This document shows positions 43,556-51,564 of a stretch of DNA of 57,263 nt, piece by piece. Position 1 is the stretch's first letter. Each line of letters starts with the position of its first letter. The notes under the pieces were generated by a model. That model was not told where the DNA came from, did no database searches, and saw nothing but the letters and a program-made list of their open reading frames with translations. Made by a program: the position numbers and the translations under genes. Source of the stretch: Treponema sp. (GTDB lineage Bacteria; Spirochaetota; Spirochaetia; Treponematales; Treponemataceae); the NCBI GenBank assembly GCA_017963165.1, contig JAGCTZ010000044.1, forward strand, positions 1 through 57,263, given 5' to 3'.

Positions 43556-43652
43556 GTCATCCCGAACTTGTTTCGGGATCTCATCATAAAAGAGATTCTG
43601 AAACAAGTTCAGAATGACAAATATGTCATTGTCGGGCTTGACCCGACAATCT
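43556..43652. repeat. two different palindromic repeats between pyrKD and pyrF
   Basis: Element one (43556-43620): gtcatcccgaacttgtttcg on the left is nearly complementary to cgaaacaagttcagaatgac-like sequence on the right, 24 of 27 pairs. Element two (43625-43652) has stem TTGTCGGG-CTTGA-CCCGACAA and runs into the last codons of pyrF. Both resemble common bacterial REP-like families. Confidence 0.8.
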
Positions 43653-44565
43653 ATTGTGTTAAGTCCTCTTTACTATCAATAGCCGCCTTCGCAGCTGCAT
43701 CAGCAATATCATCCATTGTCAAAACACCCGCAGCAGCCTTTTCTGCAAGCCCCGCGTCCTTTTTCCAGGCACACAAAATACCGCGGCTTGAGTTTACAGT
43801 TCCACCGGCGCGTTCAAGCAAAGTCTTACAAATTTCTGCATCGCCGCCCTGAGCACCGTAACCCGGAATCAAAAAGAAGGTTTCCTTGTATTTATCACGA
43901 AGATATCGGGCATCGGCAACCTGGGTTGCACCAACTACCGCGCCAAAAATCCCGCAGGTCTGTTCCGGATACTGCTGGGCAAAATCACTACCAATTCTAG
44001 CAATTTCGTCCCCTACCCGTTCCAAAAGCAAGCCACCGGCCTTAAGCTCCTGATGTTCAATATCAGTCATGCCGGGGTTAGAAGTACAAAGCAGAACAAA
44101 AGCCCCCTTGCCTCCTTTTTCAGGCGAAGAATATTCTGTAAAAGACTGCAGGGTATCAAAACCCATGTAAGGATTTATAGTTATGATATCGGTTTCAAAA
44201 TCTCCGGTAAAATGAGCACGGGCATAGGCCTTGGAAGTTGCACCAATGTCGCCGCGTTTTATATCAGAAATTGCAATGAGTCCGGTTTCGCGCACCATCT
44301 TAAGAGTCTGGGCGTAAACCTTAAGGCCTTCAAGCCCCATTGCTTCATAATAAGCAATCTGCACCTTAAAACAGCAGGCAGATTTGTCGGCAGCTACACG
44401 ATCAATAATTGCCTTATTATAAGCCAGCACCGCCTGAGCCCCACTGCCATACTCTTTGATAATATTTTCAGGAATATAAGAAGGGTCTGTATCCAGTCCC
44501 ACACACAAAGGTCCGTTTTTAGCCGCAAGCTCCTGCAAGAGCTGCATGTTATGTTTGTTATTCAT
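43651..44565 (-). CDS. pyrF: orotidine 5'-phosphate decarboxylase (PyrF type 2)
   Basis: A 304-residue enzyme that decarboxylates OMP to UMP, the last step of pyrimidine synthesis. The longer type-2 form is shown by GPLCVGLDTDPSYIP and the catalytic ISDIKRGDIGATSKAYARAHF (Lys between two Asp), then NPYMGFDTLQ, FVLLCTSNPG, VVGATQ and FLIPGYGAQGG. The ATG at 44565 is preferred over the Met at 44601 because the former lies 7 nt after TATAAT and the latter lies inside the promoter. It heads the pyrF-pyrKD-azlC-azlD run; pyrKD follows after a 111-nt repeat-filled gap. Confidence 0.95.
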   Translation of the reverse strand: MNNKHNMQLLQELAAKNGPLCVGLDTDPSYIPENIIKEYGSGAQAVLAYNKAIIDRVAADKSACCFKVQIAYYEAMGLEGLKVYAQTLKMVRETGLIAISDIKRGDIGATSKAYARAHFTGDFETDIITINPYMGFDTLQSFTEYSSPEKGGKGAFVLLCTSNPGMTDIEHQELKAGGLLLERVGDEIARIGSDFAQQYPEQTCGIFGAVVGATQVADARYLRDKYKETFFLIPGYGAQGGDAEICKTLLERAGGTVNSSRGILCAWKKDAGLAEKAAAGVLTMDDIADAAAKAAIDSKEDLTQ

Positions 44566-44572
44566 AGGACTG

Positions 44573-44601
44573 ATTATAGTAGAAAAGCGGGGTTTCAACA
44601 A
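44573..44601 (-). promoter_or_regulatory. pyrF promoter TTGTTG-17-TATAAT
   Basis: On the minus strand TTGTTG (44601-44596) and TATAAT (44578-44573) are 17 bp apart, and the ATG follows 7 nt after the -10. It is the best -35/-10 pair among the predicted leaderless starts. Confidence 0.75.
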
Positions 44602-44628
44602 TAAGAAGACTTCAATACCCCATTCACA

Positions 44629-45771
44629 CTAACAGCCAAAAAGTTCAGCGGCTTTTTTCATGCGGTCGGCAATCTTTACTTCAAAAGGACAGCGGCTTTC
44701 GCAGGCGTGGCAGGCTATACATTCAGCGGCCTTGTGAGGAATAAGCTCGTAATGCGACTGTATGCTTTGCGGTACTTCTGGCTGCTGACTTGCAAGATCA
44801 TAAAATTTATTCACCATGGCAATATCAATATTTGACGGACAAGGCTTACAGTGACCGCAATAAGTACACTGACCCTTGTAGGAATGATATGGCGCATTTG
44901 CAATTACAGAGGCATAGTCTTTTTCGTCTGCGCTGGCACTTTCATAAGCTACGGCCTGGTCAATCTGGGCAGTAGTGTCATAGCCGCACAAAATGGAGCT
45001 GACGGCAGGACGGGTCAAAGCATAATGAATGCACTGAACCGGAGTAAAGGCAACTCCAAAAGGAGAATTTTCTGCATCAAAAAGCTTGCCGCCCAAAAAG
45101 CCTTTCATAACATTTATGCCAACATCATTTTCTTCTGCAAGGCGATAAAGTTCTGCACGCTGAGGGTCAATGCCTTTCATGCTATCCTCATACCAACCAA
45201 ACATCTGATAAAGATCATCGCTCGGTGGTTGCATATCAAAAGCCGGATTTATGCTGAACAAAATCATTTCTACAAAACCGGATAAAACTGCTCGCTTAGC
45301 TATTACAGCATTGTGTGTGCTTAATCCTATGTGACGGATTACCCCTCGGGCATGAAGGTCTTTTACATAATCAAGAAATGAGCCGGACATACTGTTATTC
45401 CAGTCTTCTTCTGTATCAACGTAATGAATCATTCCAAGATCAATGTAATCGGTTTTAAGGCGGGCTAACAAATCTTCAAAGGCAGGCTTTACAAACTTCA
45501 TATCGCGGGTACGCACATACTGACCATTCTGCCAGGTGGAACCAACGTGGCCCTGAATGTACCATTTGTCGCGGCAATCTTTTGTGGCCTCTCCTATTAT
45601 GTCGCGGGATTTTGGGTCTGCCATCCAGCAGTCGATTATGTTTATCCCCTGCTCCTGGGCATATTTAATAAGCGCAACCGATTCGTCAAACTCGTGGCGT
45701 TCCAGCCATTCACCGCCAAAACCAATTTCGCTTACCATGAGGTTTGTTTTTCCAAGTCGTCGTTTGTTCAT
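44629..45771 (-). CDS. aldo/keto reductase with C-terminal 4Fe-4S ferredoxin domain
   Basis: A 380-residue protein. The ATG at 45771 has GGGAG 9 nt upstream; a TTG at 45786 is unlikely. Residues 1-270 form an aldo/keto reductase barrel (RRLGKTNLMVSEIGFGGEWL; DLGMIHYVDTEEDW; IRHIGLSTHNAVIAKRAV), the NADPH-type oxidoreductase fold. Residues 295-380 hold two ferredoxin-like Cys clusters (CTYCGHCKPCP and CIACHACESRCPF) for two 4Fe-4S centres. Such fusions occur in anaerobes and probably couple ferredoxin to substrate reduction, but the substrate is unknown. Confidence 0.92.
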   Translation of the reverse strand: MNKRRLGKTNLMVSEIGFGGEWLERHEFDESVALIKYAQEQGINIIDCWMADPKSRDIIGEATKDCRDKWYIQGHVGSTWQNGQYVRTRDMKFVKPAFEDLLARLKTDYIDLGMIHYVDTEEDWNNSMSGSFLDYVKDLHARGVIRHIGLSTHNAVIAKRAVLSGFVEMILFSINPAFDMQPPSDDLYQMFGWYEDSMKGIDPQRAELYRLAEENDVGINVMKGFLGGKLFDAENSPFGVAFTPVQCIHYALTRPAVSSILCGYDTTAQIDQAVAYESASADEKDYASVIANAPYHSYKGQCTYCGHCKPCPSNIDIAMVNKFYDLASQQPEVPQSIQSHYELIPHKAAECIACHACESRCPFEVKIADRMKKAAELFGC

Positions 45772-45828
45772 AAGAAAAGCTCCCAAGTTTGTGATTTAAG
45801 TATATATCTCACAACCAATTTATGCTAG

Positions 45829-45831
45829 AAT
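45829..45831 (+). promoter_or_regulatory. extended -10 (TATGCTAGAAT) of the Nudix gene, overlapping this site
   Basis: TATGCTAGAAT (about 45822-45832) precedes the Nudix ATG by 16-17 nt. It is identical to the core before ybaK, but this gene has a short purine-rich leader (AGAAAAGAAATAAG) rather than a leaderless start. Confidence 0.45.
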
Positions 45832-45848
45832 CAGAAAAGAAATAAGAT

Positions 45849-46376
45849 ATGGAAAATAAAAAAGAAATCAAAGATATCCGCATTGGTTACCCGGACTGCT
45901 GTTTTATGGCAGATGATAACTGGTTCCGCTACAGAACAGGAGCTCTCATAATTGAAGACGGCAGCTTTCTTGTTGTAAAGAGCGAAACCTCAAAATACTA
46001 TTACACGGTTGGCGGCGGCGTTCACATGAATGAAAAATCAGAAGAATGTATTGTCCGCGAAGTAAAAGAAGAAACCGGTGTTGACTATGAGGTTGACCGT
46101 CTTGCTGTAATCTGCGAAAACTTTTTTAAAGAAAAAAATCTGGGCTATGATCCGCTCCACTGCCATGTAATTGAGTTTTATTACCTTATGAAAAGCCGGG
46201 GCAAAAAGGATGCTAAATGTGACAGCTCCGGTTGGGATAATGCCAAAGAATCCATTCTCTGGATTCCACTGGACCAGCTGCCGCAAACTGATGTAAGGCC
46301 TGAGTTTTTGCGCACCCGCATAAAAGAGATTTTAGAAAACAACGGCGTGCTTCACATTGTAAATGATGAAAGATAA
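45849..46376 (+). CDS. Nudix hydrolase
   Basis: A 175-residue pyrophosphohydrolase. The Nudix box is complete in GGVHMNEKSEECIVREVKEETGV, spacing G-x5-E-x7-REV-x-EE-x-GV. These enzymes hydrolyse X-linked nucleoside diphosphates and need Mg2+; the substrate cannot be assigned. It lacks a signal peptide. It is divergent from the aldo/keto reductase gene and convergent with the hydrolase at 46385. Confidence 0.93.
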   Translation: MENKKEIKDIRIGYPDCCFMADDNWFRYRTGALIIEDGSFLVVKSETSKYYYTVGGGVHMNEKSEECIVREVKEETGVDYEVDRLAVICENFFKEKNLGYDPLHCHVIEFYYLMKSRGKKDAKCDSSGWDNAKESILWIPLDQLPQTDVRPEFLRTRIKEILENNGVLHIVNDER

Positions 46377-46384
46377 TTCCCCCT

Positions 46385-47506
46385 TTATTCTAAGTCCGGG
46401 GAATACTCCTTAACTTTAATAACCTCATTGTCTGCAAGGTCCAGGGCAGCTTTGCTTTTCTTAAGATAGGCATCAAAAAATTCCAGATGACATTTGCAAA
46501 GATTTTCGTGCATAAGGTCCGGCTCAAGCTTTCCTACAACAGATTTCATTGGAATTGTGTATTTGGAATCGGCAAAACCAATGTGTTTCATGTCTTTGAA
46601 TAAAACTTTGTAAACGGGTTTTGTGTGCTTAAGGTAAACGCGGGCAGCAGCCTTTTCATTATCCCGGCAGCTTATCTGCATAAAGGGCTTTGTCTGGGTG
46701 TCATTGCTGTAGTCACCAAAAAGAGCACCGTCAATATTTATGCCGCAGACAAAATCAGGATTACGGGCACAAAGAGCATAGGCTGTATTTCCGCCAAAGG
46801 AATGACCGGTTGCTCCAACACCTTTTGAAAAATCAATCAGGTCAGAAAGATTTTTTTTGGCGTAATCAAGGGCGGCTTCGTTATCAATTATCCATTCCGG
46901 AAGGCGGCCCATCATGTATTTGCAGTATTTTCTCTGAGCCTGGTCAAACATTTGGGCAAGCCCCTGGTCGCCGGCTTTTGATTTTATGATTTTGAACATT
47001 GCAAAAAGACCGCCAAGCATTGGGTCATAAAGCTTAGTATTTTTTTTGTCAGAAAGAAGCCAGCTGCCGTCATCAAACTCGGTGCAAAGAGCTTCCAAGG
47101 AATGTGCCACAGAAATTACAACATAGCCGTGGCTGGCAAGCTCTATGCAAAGCAGAGAATTTCCTTCGCGGTACGAATTATAGCCGTGATTAAAAATGAT
47201 AGGGGGAAACTTCTGACCCGGAATGCGTGGTGCATTGGTGTAACATTCGCTGATGTTTACCTCGGGATTATCTATAATATCCGGCGCAACATGAAAGGAA
47301 GCTTTAAAGCCCTTAACCATGTTTGGAGAAAGTGCGGGAGTTTTTGTCAGCCCCTCTACGCTTTCTTTTGTACAAGGATAATAAACGCGGGCAGCAATAC
47401 TGCGCATTCCACCGGCGGGTAAAACTTCTTTTCTGTGATCCTTGATTGTATAAGTAAAAGTTCCAACCGCATACTGGCCTGTTGGTTTTGGAAATTGTAT
47501 TTTCAT
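46385..47506 (-). CDS. alpha/beta hydrolase, PAF-acetylhydrolase-like
   Basis: A 373-residue alpha/beta hydrolase. The nucleophile elbow GHSFGGN (about residue 230), an upstream oxyanion-type stretch FPPIIFNHGYNSYREGNSLLC, and a downstream His in DMKHIGFADS fit the platelet-activating-factor acetylhydrolase II/dienelactone hydrolase group. Asp in GINIDGALFGD could be the acid. No signal peptide is present, so the substrate is intracellular, an ester of unknown identity. AGGAGGGAG precedes the ATG. Its start lies 11 nt after the methyltransferase stop, forming a two-gene unit. Confidence 0.85.
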   Translation of the reverse strand: MKIQFPKPTGQYAVGTFTYTIKDHRKEVLPAGGMRSIAARVYYPCTKESVEGLTKTPALSPNMVKGFKASFHVAPDIIDNPEVNISECYTNAPRIPGQKFPPIIFNHGYNSYREGNSLLCIELASHGYVVISVAHSLEALCTEFDDGSWLLSDKKNTKLYDPMLGGLFAMFKIIKSKAGDQGLAQMFDQAQRKYCKYMMGRLPEWIIDNEAALDYAKKNLSDLIDFSKGVGATGHSFGGNTAYALCARNPDFVCGINIDGALFGDYSNDTQTKPFMQISCRDNEKAAARVYLKHTKPVYKVLFKDMKHIGFADSKYTIPMKSVVGKLEPDLMHENLCKCHLEFFDAYLKKSKAALDLADNEVIKVKEYSPDLE

Positions 47507-47517
47507 AAAACTCCCTC

Positions 47518-48312
47518 CTAGGCTTCCGGCTTCTTTGCCAGATACATGACATAGGTGTCATTAAAGATAATCTTGTTACCATGGGCTAACACAGCATTGT
47601 GAAGGCCTTCAAAGAATTTAGTTTTGTATGGTTCGGCAATTACCATGTGGTCGCAGTGGGTACCGCTAAAGGCAACATATTCGTCGGCAGTCATTTCGCG
47701 TTTGCCGTAAAAGTCGCGTTCTTCAAAATCTACATAACCGTAGTTTACGGCGTTCTGGTATTGGAAGCGACCGTGCTGATATGGAGTTTCCGGCTTAAAA
47801 TATTCGTCATAGATTTTCTGAATGTCATCATGGAGAGCGGGGTTTGAGCTTTTGTATTCTGACTTTGTGAGCAGCATTGCGAGTGTGCCGCCGGGTGCAA
47901 GCAACTCAAAGGTTTTTGAAAATGCAATATCTTCGGGAATCCACTGAATTGTTGCGGCGGAATAAATGAGGTCGAACTTTTGCGCGCCACTATTATTGTT
48001 AGCTCCACCTAATACATCACCAAAATCATGTGTAATAAAATCGTCATTTACAATATTAAAGTTAGGGCGGTCACCGTATTTTTCCTTCATCTTTGCATAA
48101 AGATGTTCGCCAAGCTCAATTGCATTGTAGTCGCAGCCGGTGTTCAAAATTGGTTCAGTTGCCTGCCCTGTCCCTGGTCCAAGCTCCAGCACTTTTTTCC
48201 CAGGGCCAATTTTTGCATAAGCAATCAGACTGTCAAAAAGCTCCTGACTGTAGCGTGGTCTGAACTTATCAAACTGCTCAGGAATTGTATCAAAAATTTT
48301 TCTGAATTCCAT
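47518..48312 (-). CDS. class I SAM-dependent methyltransferase
   Basis: A 264-residue methyltransferase with the AdoMet-binding motif VLELGPGTGQATEPIL and downstream NIVNDDFITHDF and FDLIYSAATIQWIPEDIAFSKTFELLAPGGTLAM. This is the type found in small-molecule or trans-aconitate-like methyltransferases. The substrate is not recognised. AAGGAGA lies 8 nt before its ATG. It is followed by the PAF-acetylhydrolase-like gene and divergent from the zinc operon. Confidence 0.85.
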   Translation of the reverse strand: MEFRKIFDTIPEQFDKFRPRYSQELFDSLIAYAKIGPGKKVLELGPGTGQATEPILNTGCDYNAIELGEHLYAKMKEKYGDRPNFNIVNDDFITHDFGDVLGGANNNSGAQKFDLIYSAATIQWIPEDIAFSKTFELLAPGGTLAMLLTKSEYKSSNPALHDDIQKIYDEYFKPETPYQHGRFQYQNAVNYGYVDFEERDFYGKREMTADEYVAFSGTHCDHMVIAEPYKTKFFEGLHNAVLAHGNKIIFNDTYVMYLAKKPEA

Positions 48313-48402
48313 TTTTTAAATCTCCTTCTTTGTTAGATAATCTTACTATAACAAAAAAATATAGATTGAGCGAGTTAAAAAGGCTCCATTCTCTGGGCCA
48401 AC

Positions 48403-48425
48403 AATTTGAGAATTATTCTCAAATT
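48403..48425. promoter_or_regulatory. upstream Zur/Fur-type operator, 23-bp palindrome
   Basis: Perfect arms AATTTGAGAAT and ATTCTCAAATT around a central T. It lies just upstream of the -35 of the zinc operon and matches the consensus of its partner at 48453-48475 in the outer seven bases and several inner ones. Confidence 0.8.
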
Positions 48426-48428
48426 CTA

Positions 48429-48457
48429 TTGACTATTTTTTTTCTTTAGTGTAATTT
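48429..48457 (+). promoter_or_regulatory. promoter of the zinc operon (TTGACT-17-TAATTT)
   Basis: TTGACT at 48429-48434 and TAATTT at 48452-48457, preceded by TGTG. The -10 lies inside the second operator, so repressor binding there would block polymerase. Confidence 0.55.
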
Positions 48458-48475
48458 GATAACCGTTATCAAATT
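48453..48475. promoter_or_regulatory. second Zur/Fur-type operator, 23-bp palindrome
   Basis: Perfect arms AATTTGATAAC and GTTATCAAATT around a central C. Its centre is 50 bp from the first palindrome's, which puts both on the same helix face. It overlaps the -10 and ends 15 nt before the regulator's ATG. Confidence 0.85.
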
Positions 48476-48490
48476 TGGATTTAAGAAAAA

Positions 48491-48925
48491 ATGCAGAAAT
48501 CAGCCTACAAAACAAAACAGCAGGAGCTTCTTCTTTCTTATCTTAGCAAGATGCAGGGAAAGCATTTTACTGCAGAAGAAATTCGTGCCCACTTTGAAGC
48601 AAAAAAAATCTCTATTGGAATAGCTACAATTTATCGTCAGCTGGAAAAGCTTGTAAACGAAGGAAAAATCCAGAAGTATTTTATTGATGATCATTCCGCT
48701 GCCTGTTTTGAATATGCGGGAGAAGAATGTAATCCCGGAGAAAAACACTTTCACCTTAAGTGTGAGCTTTGTGGCCGCCTGATTCATCTTGAATGTGAGC
48801 ATCTAGAAGAACTTGGCGGACATTTAAAAGCCGAGCATGGTTTTGTAATAAATCCCCTGCGGACTGTTTTTTACGGTCTTTGCGATAATTGTGCCAAAAA
48901 ACAAAAAGAGGAAGTTCATGAATAA
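48491..48925 (+). CDS. Fur-family regulator, probably zinc-responsive (Zur-like)
   Basis: A 144-residue Fur-family protein. Residues 10-80 form the winged helix (TAEEIRAHFEAKKISIGIATIYRQLEKLVNEGKI), followed by the dimer/metal domain with HFHLKCELCGR (His-x-His and CxxC), ECEHLEEL and a C-terminal CDNC pair forming the structural zinc site. Regulator type (Zur rather than Fur or PerR) is inferred from the downstream zinc genes. It should bind the two palindromes before it as a dimer and repress its own operon when zinc is plentiful. The leader is about 27 nt with no strong ribosome site. Confidence 0.88.
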   Translation: MQKSAYKTKQQELLLSYLSKMQGKHFTAEEIRAHFEAKKISIGIATIYRQLEKLVNEGKIQKYFIDDHSAACFEYAGEECNPGEKHFHLKCELCGRLIHLECEHLEELGGHLKAEHGFVINPLRTVFYGLCDNCAKKQKEEVHE

Positions 48926-49214
48926 AAAGTCTTGCAGTTTTTTTAGCGCCACAGCCCTGATTGTTATTCTCGCAATTTTTTCAGTCCACATTTTTGAAGG
49001 TTCTCATGCTGGTCATGAAAATTTTTGTCACGAAGAAAACTGTCATGTGTGTCTTGTTCTGCAGATAATTCATAGTACACAAAAAGCATTTGACATCCTG
49101 GTTCAAAAAACCGGAGAGTTTATATCATACAAATATATTTATTTACTTATTTTTTCTGCAATTACTTTAGTACCTGCAACCCTGGTTTCGCAGAAAATTA
49201 AATTGATGATTTAG
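48918..49214 (+). CDS. small His/Cys membrane protein of a zinc operon
   Basis: A 98-residue protein with two hydrophobic segments (about 8-25 and 68-88) around a hydrophilic loop containing HAGHENFCHEENCHVCLVLQ, a dense set of His and Cys. It resembles small proteins annotated as zinc chaperones of ABC zinc uptake systems, but this is from memory of the pattern and not checked. ATG at 48918 has GAGGAAG 3 nt before it and overlaps the regulator's last codons by 8 bp, so the two are coupled. Likely periplasmic-facing zinc capture. Confidence 0.65.
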   Translation: MNKKSCSFFSATALIVILAIFSVHIFEGSHAGHENFCHEENCHVCLVLQIIHSTQKAFDILVQKTGEFISYKYIYLLIFSAITLVPATLVSQKIKLMI

Positions 49215-49260
49215 AAAAAAAATTCATTCGCCATTACTAAAAGAAGGAATTTAAATCATC

Positions 49261-50415
49261 ATGAAAAAGACAAATAAAAAACCGGTAGTCCTTATCACAG
49301 GCTATCTTGGTTCAGGAAAAACTACATTACTTAATAACCTGCTTCGTCAGGAAAAACGCCGTGTTGCCCTCATCGTAAATGATATGGGAAGCATAAATGT
49401 AGATGCCGAGATTCTTAAAAAGAACGGCTCTAACGTAACCGAGTGTCCTATGTTCGAGCTTCAAAATGGCTGTATCTGCTGCACCCTGCGCGATGAGTTT
49501 ATTCAGCAGATTGAAAAAATCTCTAATCTTGATACAGTTGATGTTGTATTTGTAGAAGCTTCTGGAATCTCTGATCCGGGTGTCGTAAGCGCAAGCTTCC
49601 TCGCTTATGAAGAAGACAATCCTAAAACAAATGTTTACCTTACTTCAGTTGTTACGGTTGTTGATGCAGACCGCATCTACCGCGAGTTCCTGGATGACCT
49701 TAAGCAGAAGGCAGACAAAGCTGCAACTGACGAAAATAATCTTACTTCAGAAGAAATCTCCACCCTCATTGTAGACCAGATTGAGTTCTGTAATTTCATC
49801 GTCCTCAACAAGTGCGACCTTTTAAACGAAGAGCAGCTTAAAGAAGTTGAAGCTATTATCCGTGACTTCCAGCCACGCGCTCCAATCTTCCACAGTGTAA
49901 ACGGAAATATCGATATCGATCAGATTACAACAACAGAGCCTTTCAACTACGAACAGATCGATTCATCTTCTGCAATTCAAAAAGCCATCAACAGCCTGAA
50001 CGAACCAAACCGAGCTCAGCAAGGCTGCACCGGTGAATACGGAATTTCAAGCTTTGTGTTTGAAGAAAAAAGACCTTTCAACCGCGAACGCTTTATGAAT
50101 TTTGTAAACAACAATTATCCAAAGGAGCTTATCCGCGCAAAGGGCTACATCTGGTTTTCCGATGCAGATGCCAACGTGCAGCTTTTTGAACAGGCCGGTC
50201 GCAACTCTTCGGTAATGACCGTTGCCTACTGGATAGACGCTCTGGAAGAAAAGCAGAAGCAGGAATACCTCGAATACAATCCAGACGTAAAAGAAGCCTG
50301 GGACGAGGAGTTCGGTGACAGAGTAAATCAACTTGTAATCATCGGAAAGGGATATGACAAAGAAGCCATCACGGCCGCACTCAAAAGTTGTCTTGATGAA
50401 AAGGCAATAGCTTAA
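49261..50415 (+). CDS. CobW/ZNG1-type GTPase metallochaperone
   Basis: A 384-residue G3E GTPase. Walker A GYLGSGKTT (residues 14-22), the CxCC metal site in NGCICCTLRDE, VFVEASGISDP, and NKCDLL as the NKxD base-recognition motif are all present. The C-terminal CobW_C domain (about 250-384) includes GYIWFSDADANVQLFEQAG. Family members insert or guard zinc under zinc starvation and are commonly under Zur control, which the operon position supports. It would act in the cytoplasm on an unknown client metalloenzyme. GAAGGAA lies upstream of the ATG. Confidence 0.93.
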   Translation: MKKTNKKPVVLITGYLGSGKTTLLNNLLRQEKRRVALIVNDMGSINVDAEILKKNGSNVTECPMFELQNGCICCTLRDEFIQQIEKISNLDTVDVVFVEASGISDPGVVSASFLAYEEDNPKTNVYLTSVVTVVDADRIYREFLDDLKQKADKAATDENNLTSEEISTLIVDQIEFCNFIVLNKCDLLNEEQLKEVEAIIRDFQPRAPIFHSVNGNIDIDQITTTEPFNYEQIDSSSAIQKAINSLNEPNRAQQGCTGEYGISSFVFEEKRPFNRERFMNFVNNNYPKELIRAKGYIWFSDADANVQLFEQAGRNSSVMTVAYWIDALEEKQKQEYLEYNPDVKEAWDEEFGDRVNQLVIIGKGYDKEAITAALKSCLDEKAIA

Positions 50416-50429
50416 TTAAGGAGACCATA

Positions 50430-51494
50430 ATGAAATTAAAGAAAATATTCGCAGGAGCTGTAATTCTCCTCGCACTCACATCATCAGTATTTGCTGCAAA
50501 GGCAAAAAAAACAAATAAGGCATCTGGAAAGCTCCAGGTTGTTACAACAATTTTTCCGGAATATGACTGGACACGAGAAATTCTGGGAAAAAATCCCGGT
50601 AAGGTTGAACTCACACTTCTTCTTGGAAACGGTGTAGACCTTCACTCATACCAGCCATCAATTCAGGATATCGCAAAAATCGCAACTGCTGACATCTTCA
50701 TTTATGTTGGTGGAGAAAGCGACGGTTGGGTTGATGATGCCCTCAAAAATGCAACAAATAAAAATATGAAAGTAATCAATCTTCTTGAAACTTTAGGTGA
50801 TAAGGTAAAAGAGGAAGAACTTAAAGAAGGTATGCAGGAAGAAGAGGAAGAAGAACATCATCACGATGGAGACCATCACGATGACGATGATGATCATGAG
50901 GAGGAGGATCACGAAGAAGAAGGTCACCATCACCACCATGATGACGAAGAAGAAGTTGAATATGATGAACACGTCTGGCTTTCACTCCGCAATGCAAAAA
51001 TCCTCTCTGCAGAAATTGCTGCAGCCCTTTGCGAAAAAGACGCAGCAAATGCCGCCAGCTACAAGGCCAACCTTGCTGCCTATACTGCAAAGCTCGATGC
51101 TCTTGATGCCCAATATGCCGCAGTTGTAAAGGCCGGTACAAGAAATACAATTCTCTTTGGAGACCGCTTCCCATTCCGCTATCTTGTTGATGATTATGGA
51201 CTGGATTACTTTGCCGCCTTTGTAGGTTGCTCTGCAGAAACAGAAGCCAGCTTTGAAACAATAATCTTTCTTTCAAAAAAGGTTGATGAGCTTGATCTAA
51301 ACTCCGTTTGTAAAATTGAAAGTGGCGATGGAAAAATTGCCCGAACAATTATTCAAAACAGCAAAAGCAAAAATGCAAAGGTTTTGACTTTGGATTCAAT
51401 TCAGTCAACAACAAAAAAGCAGGCAGACTCAGGAGCCAGCTACCTTAAAATTATGCAGGATAATCTTAAGGTACTTGAAGAAGCATTAAAGTAA
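50430..51494 (+). CDS. znuA: ZnuA-type zinc-binding protein with His/Asp-rich loop
   Basis: A 354-residue periplasmic solute-binding protein (cluster A-I). The signal peptide ends VFAAKA. VTTIFPEYDWTREIL, DLHSYQPSIQD with the His ligand, EHVWLSLRNAK (His), FGDRFPFRYLVDDYG (Asp) and the C-terminal ESGDGKIART mark the fold. Residues about 130-175 form a loop with 17 His and many Asp/Glu, typical of zinc, not manganese, family members. No znuB or znuC follows, so the partner permease and ATPase must be elsewhere. AAGGAG lies 8 nt before the ATG. Confidence 0.93.
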   Translation: MKLKKIFAGAVILLALTSSVFAAKAKKTNKASGKLQVVTTIFPEYDWTREILGKNPGKVELTLLLGNGVDLHSYQPSIQDIAKIATADIFIYVGGESDGWVDDALKNATNKNMKVINLLETLGDKVKEEELKEGMQEEEEEEHHHDGDHHDDDDDHEEEDHEEEGHHHHHDDEEEVEYDEHVWLSLRNAKILSAEIAAALCEKDAANAASYKANLAAYTAKLDALDAQYAAVVKAGTRNTILFGDRFPFRYLVDDYGLDYFAAFVGCSAETEASFETIIFLSKKVDELDLNSVCKIESGDGKIARTIIQNSKSKNAKVLTLDSIQSTTKKQADSGASYLKIMQDNLKVLEEALK

Positions 51495-51564
51495 AATATT
51501 ACAGTTTGTACGAGTTTTCTGGATTTGCTGGGATAGAGCCTTTTTCAATTTTCTGATTAATAAT

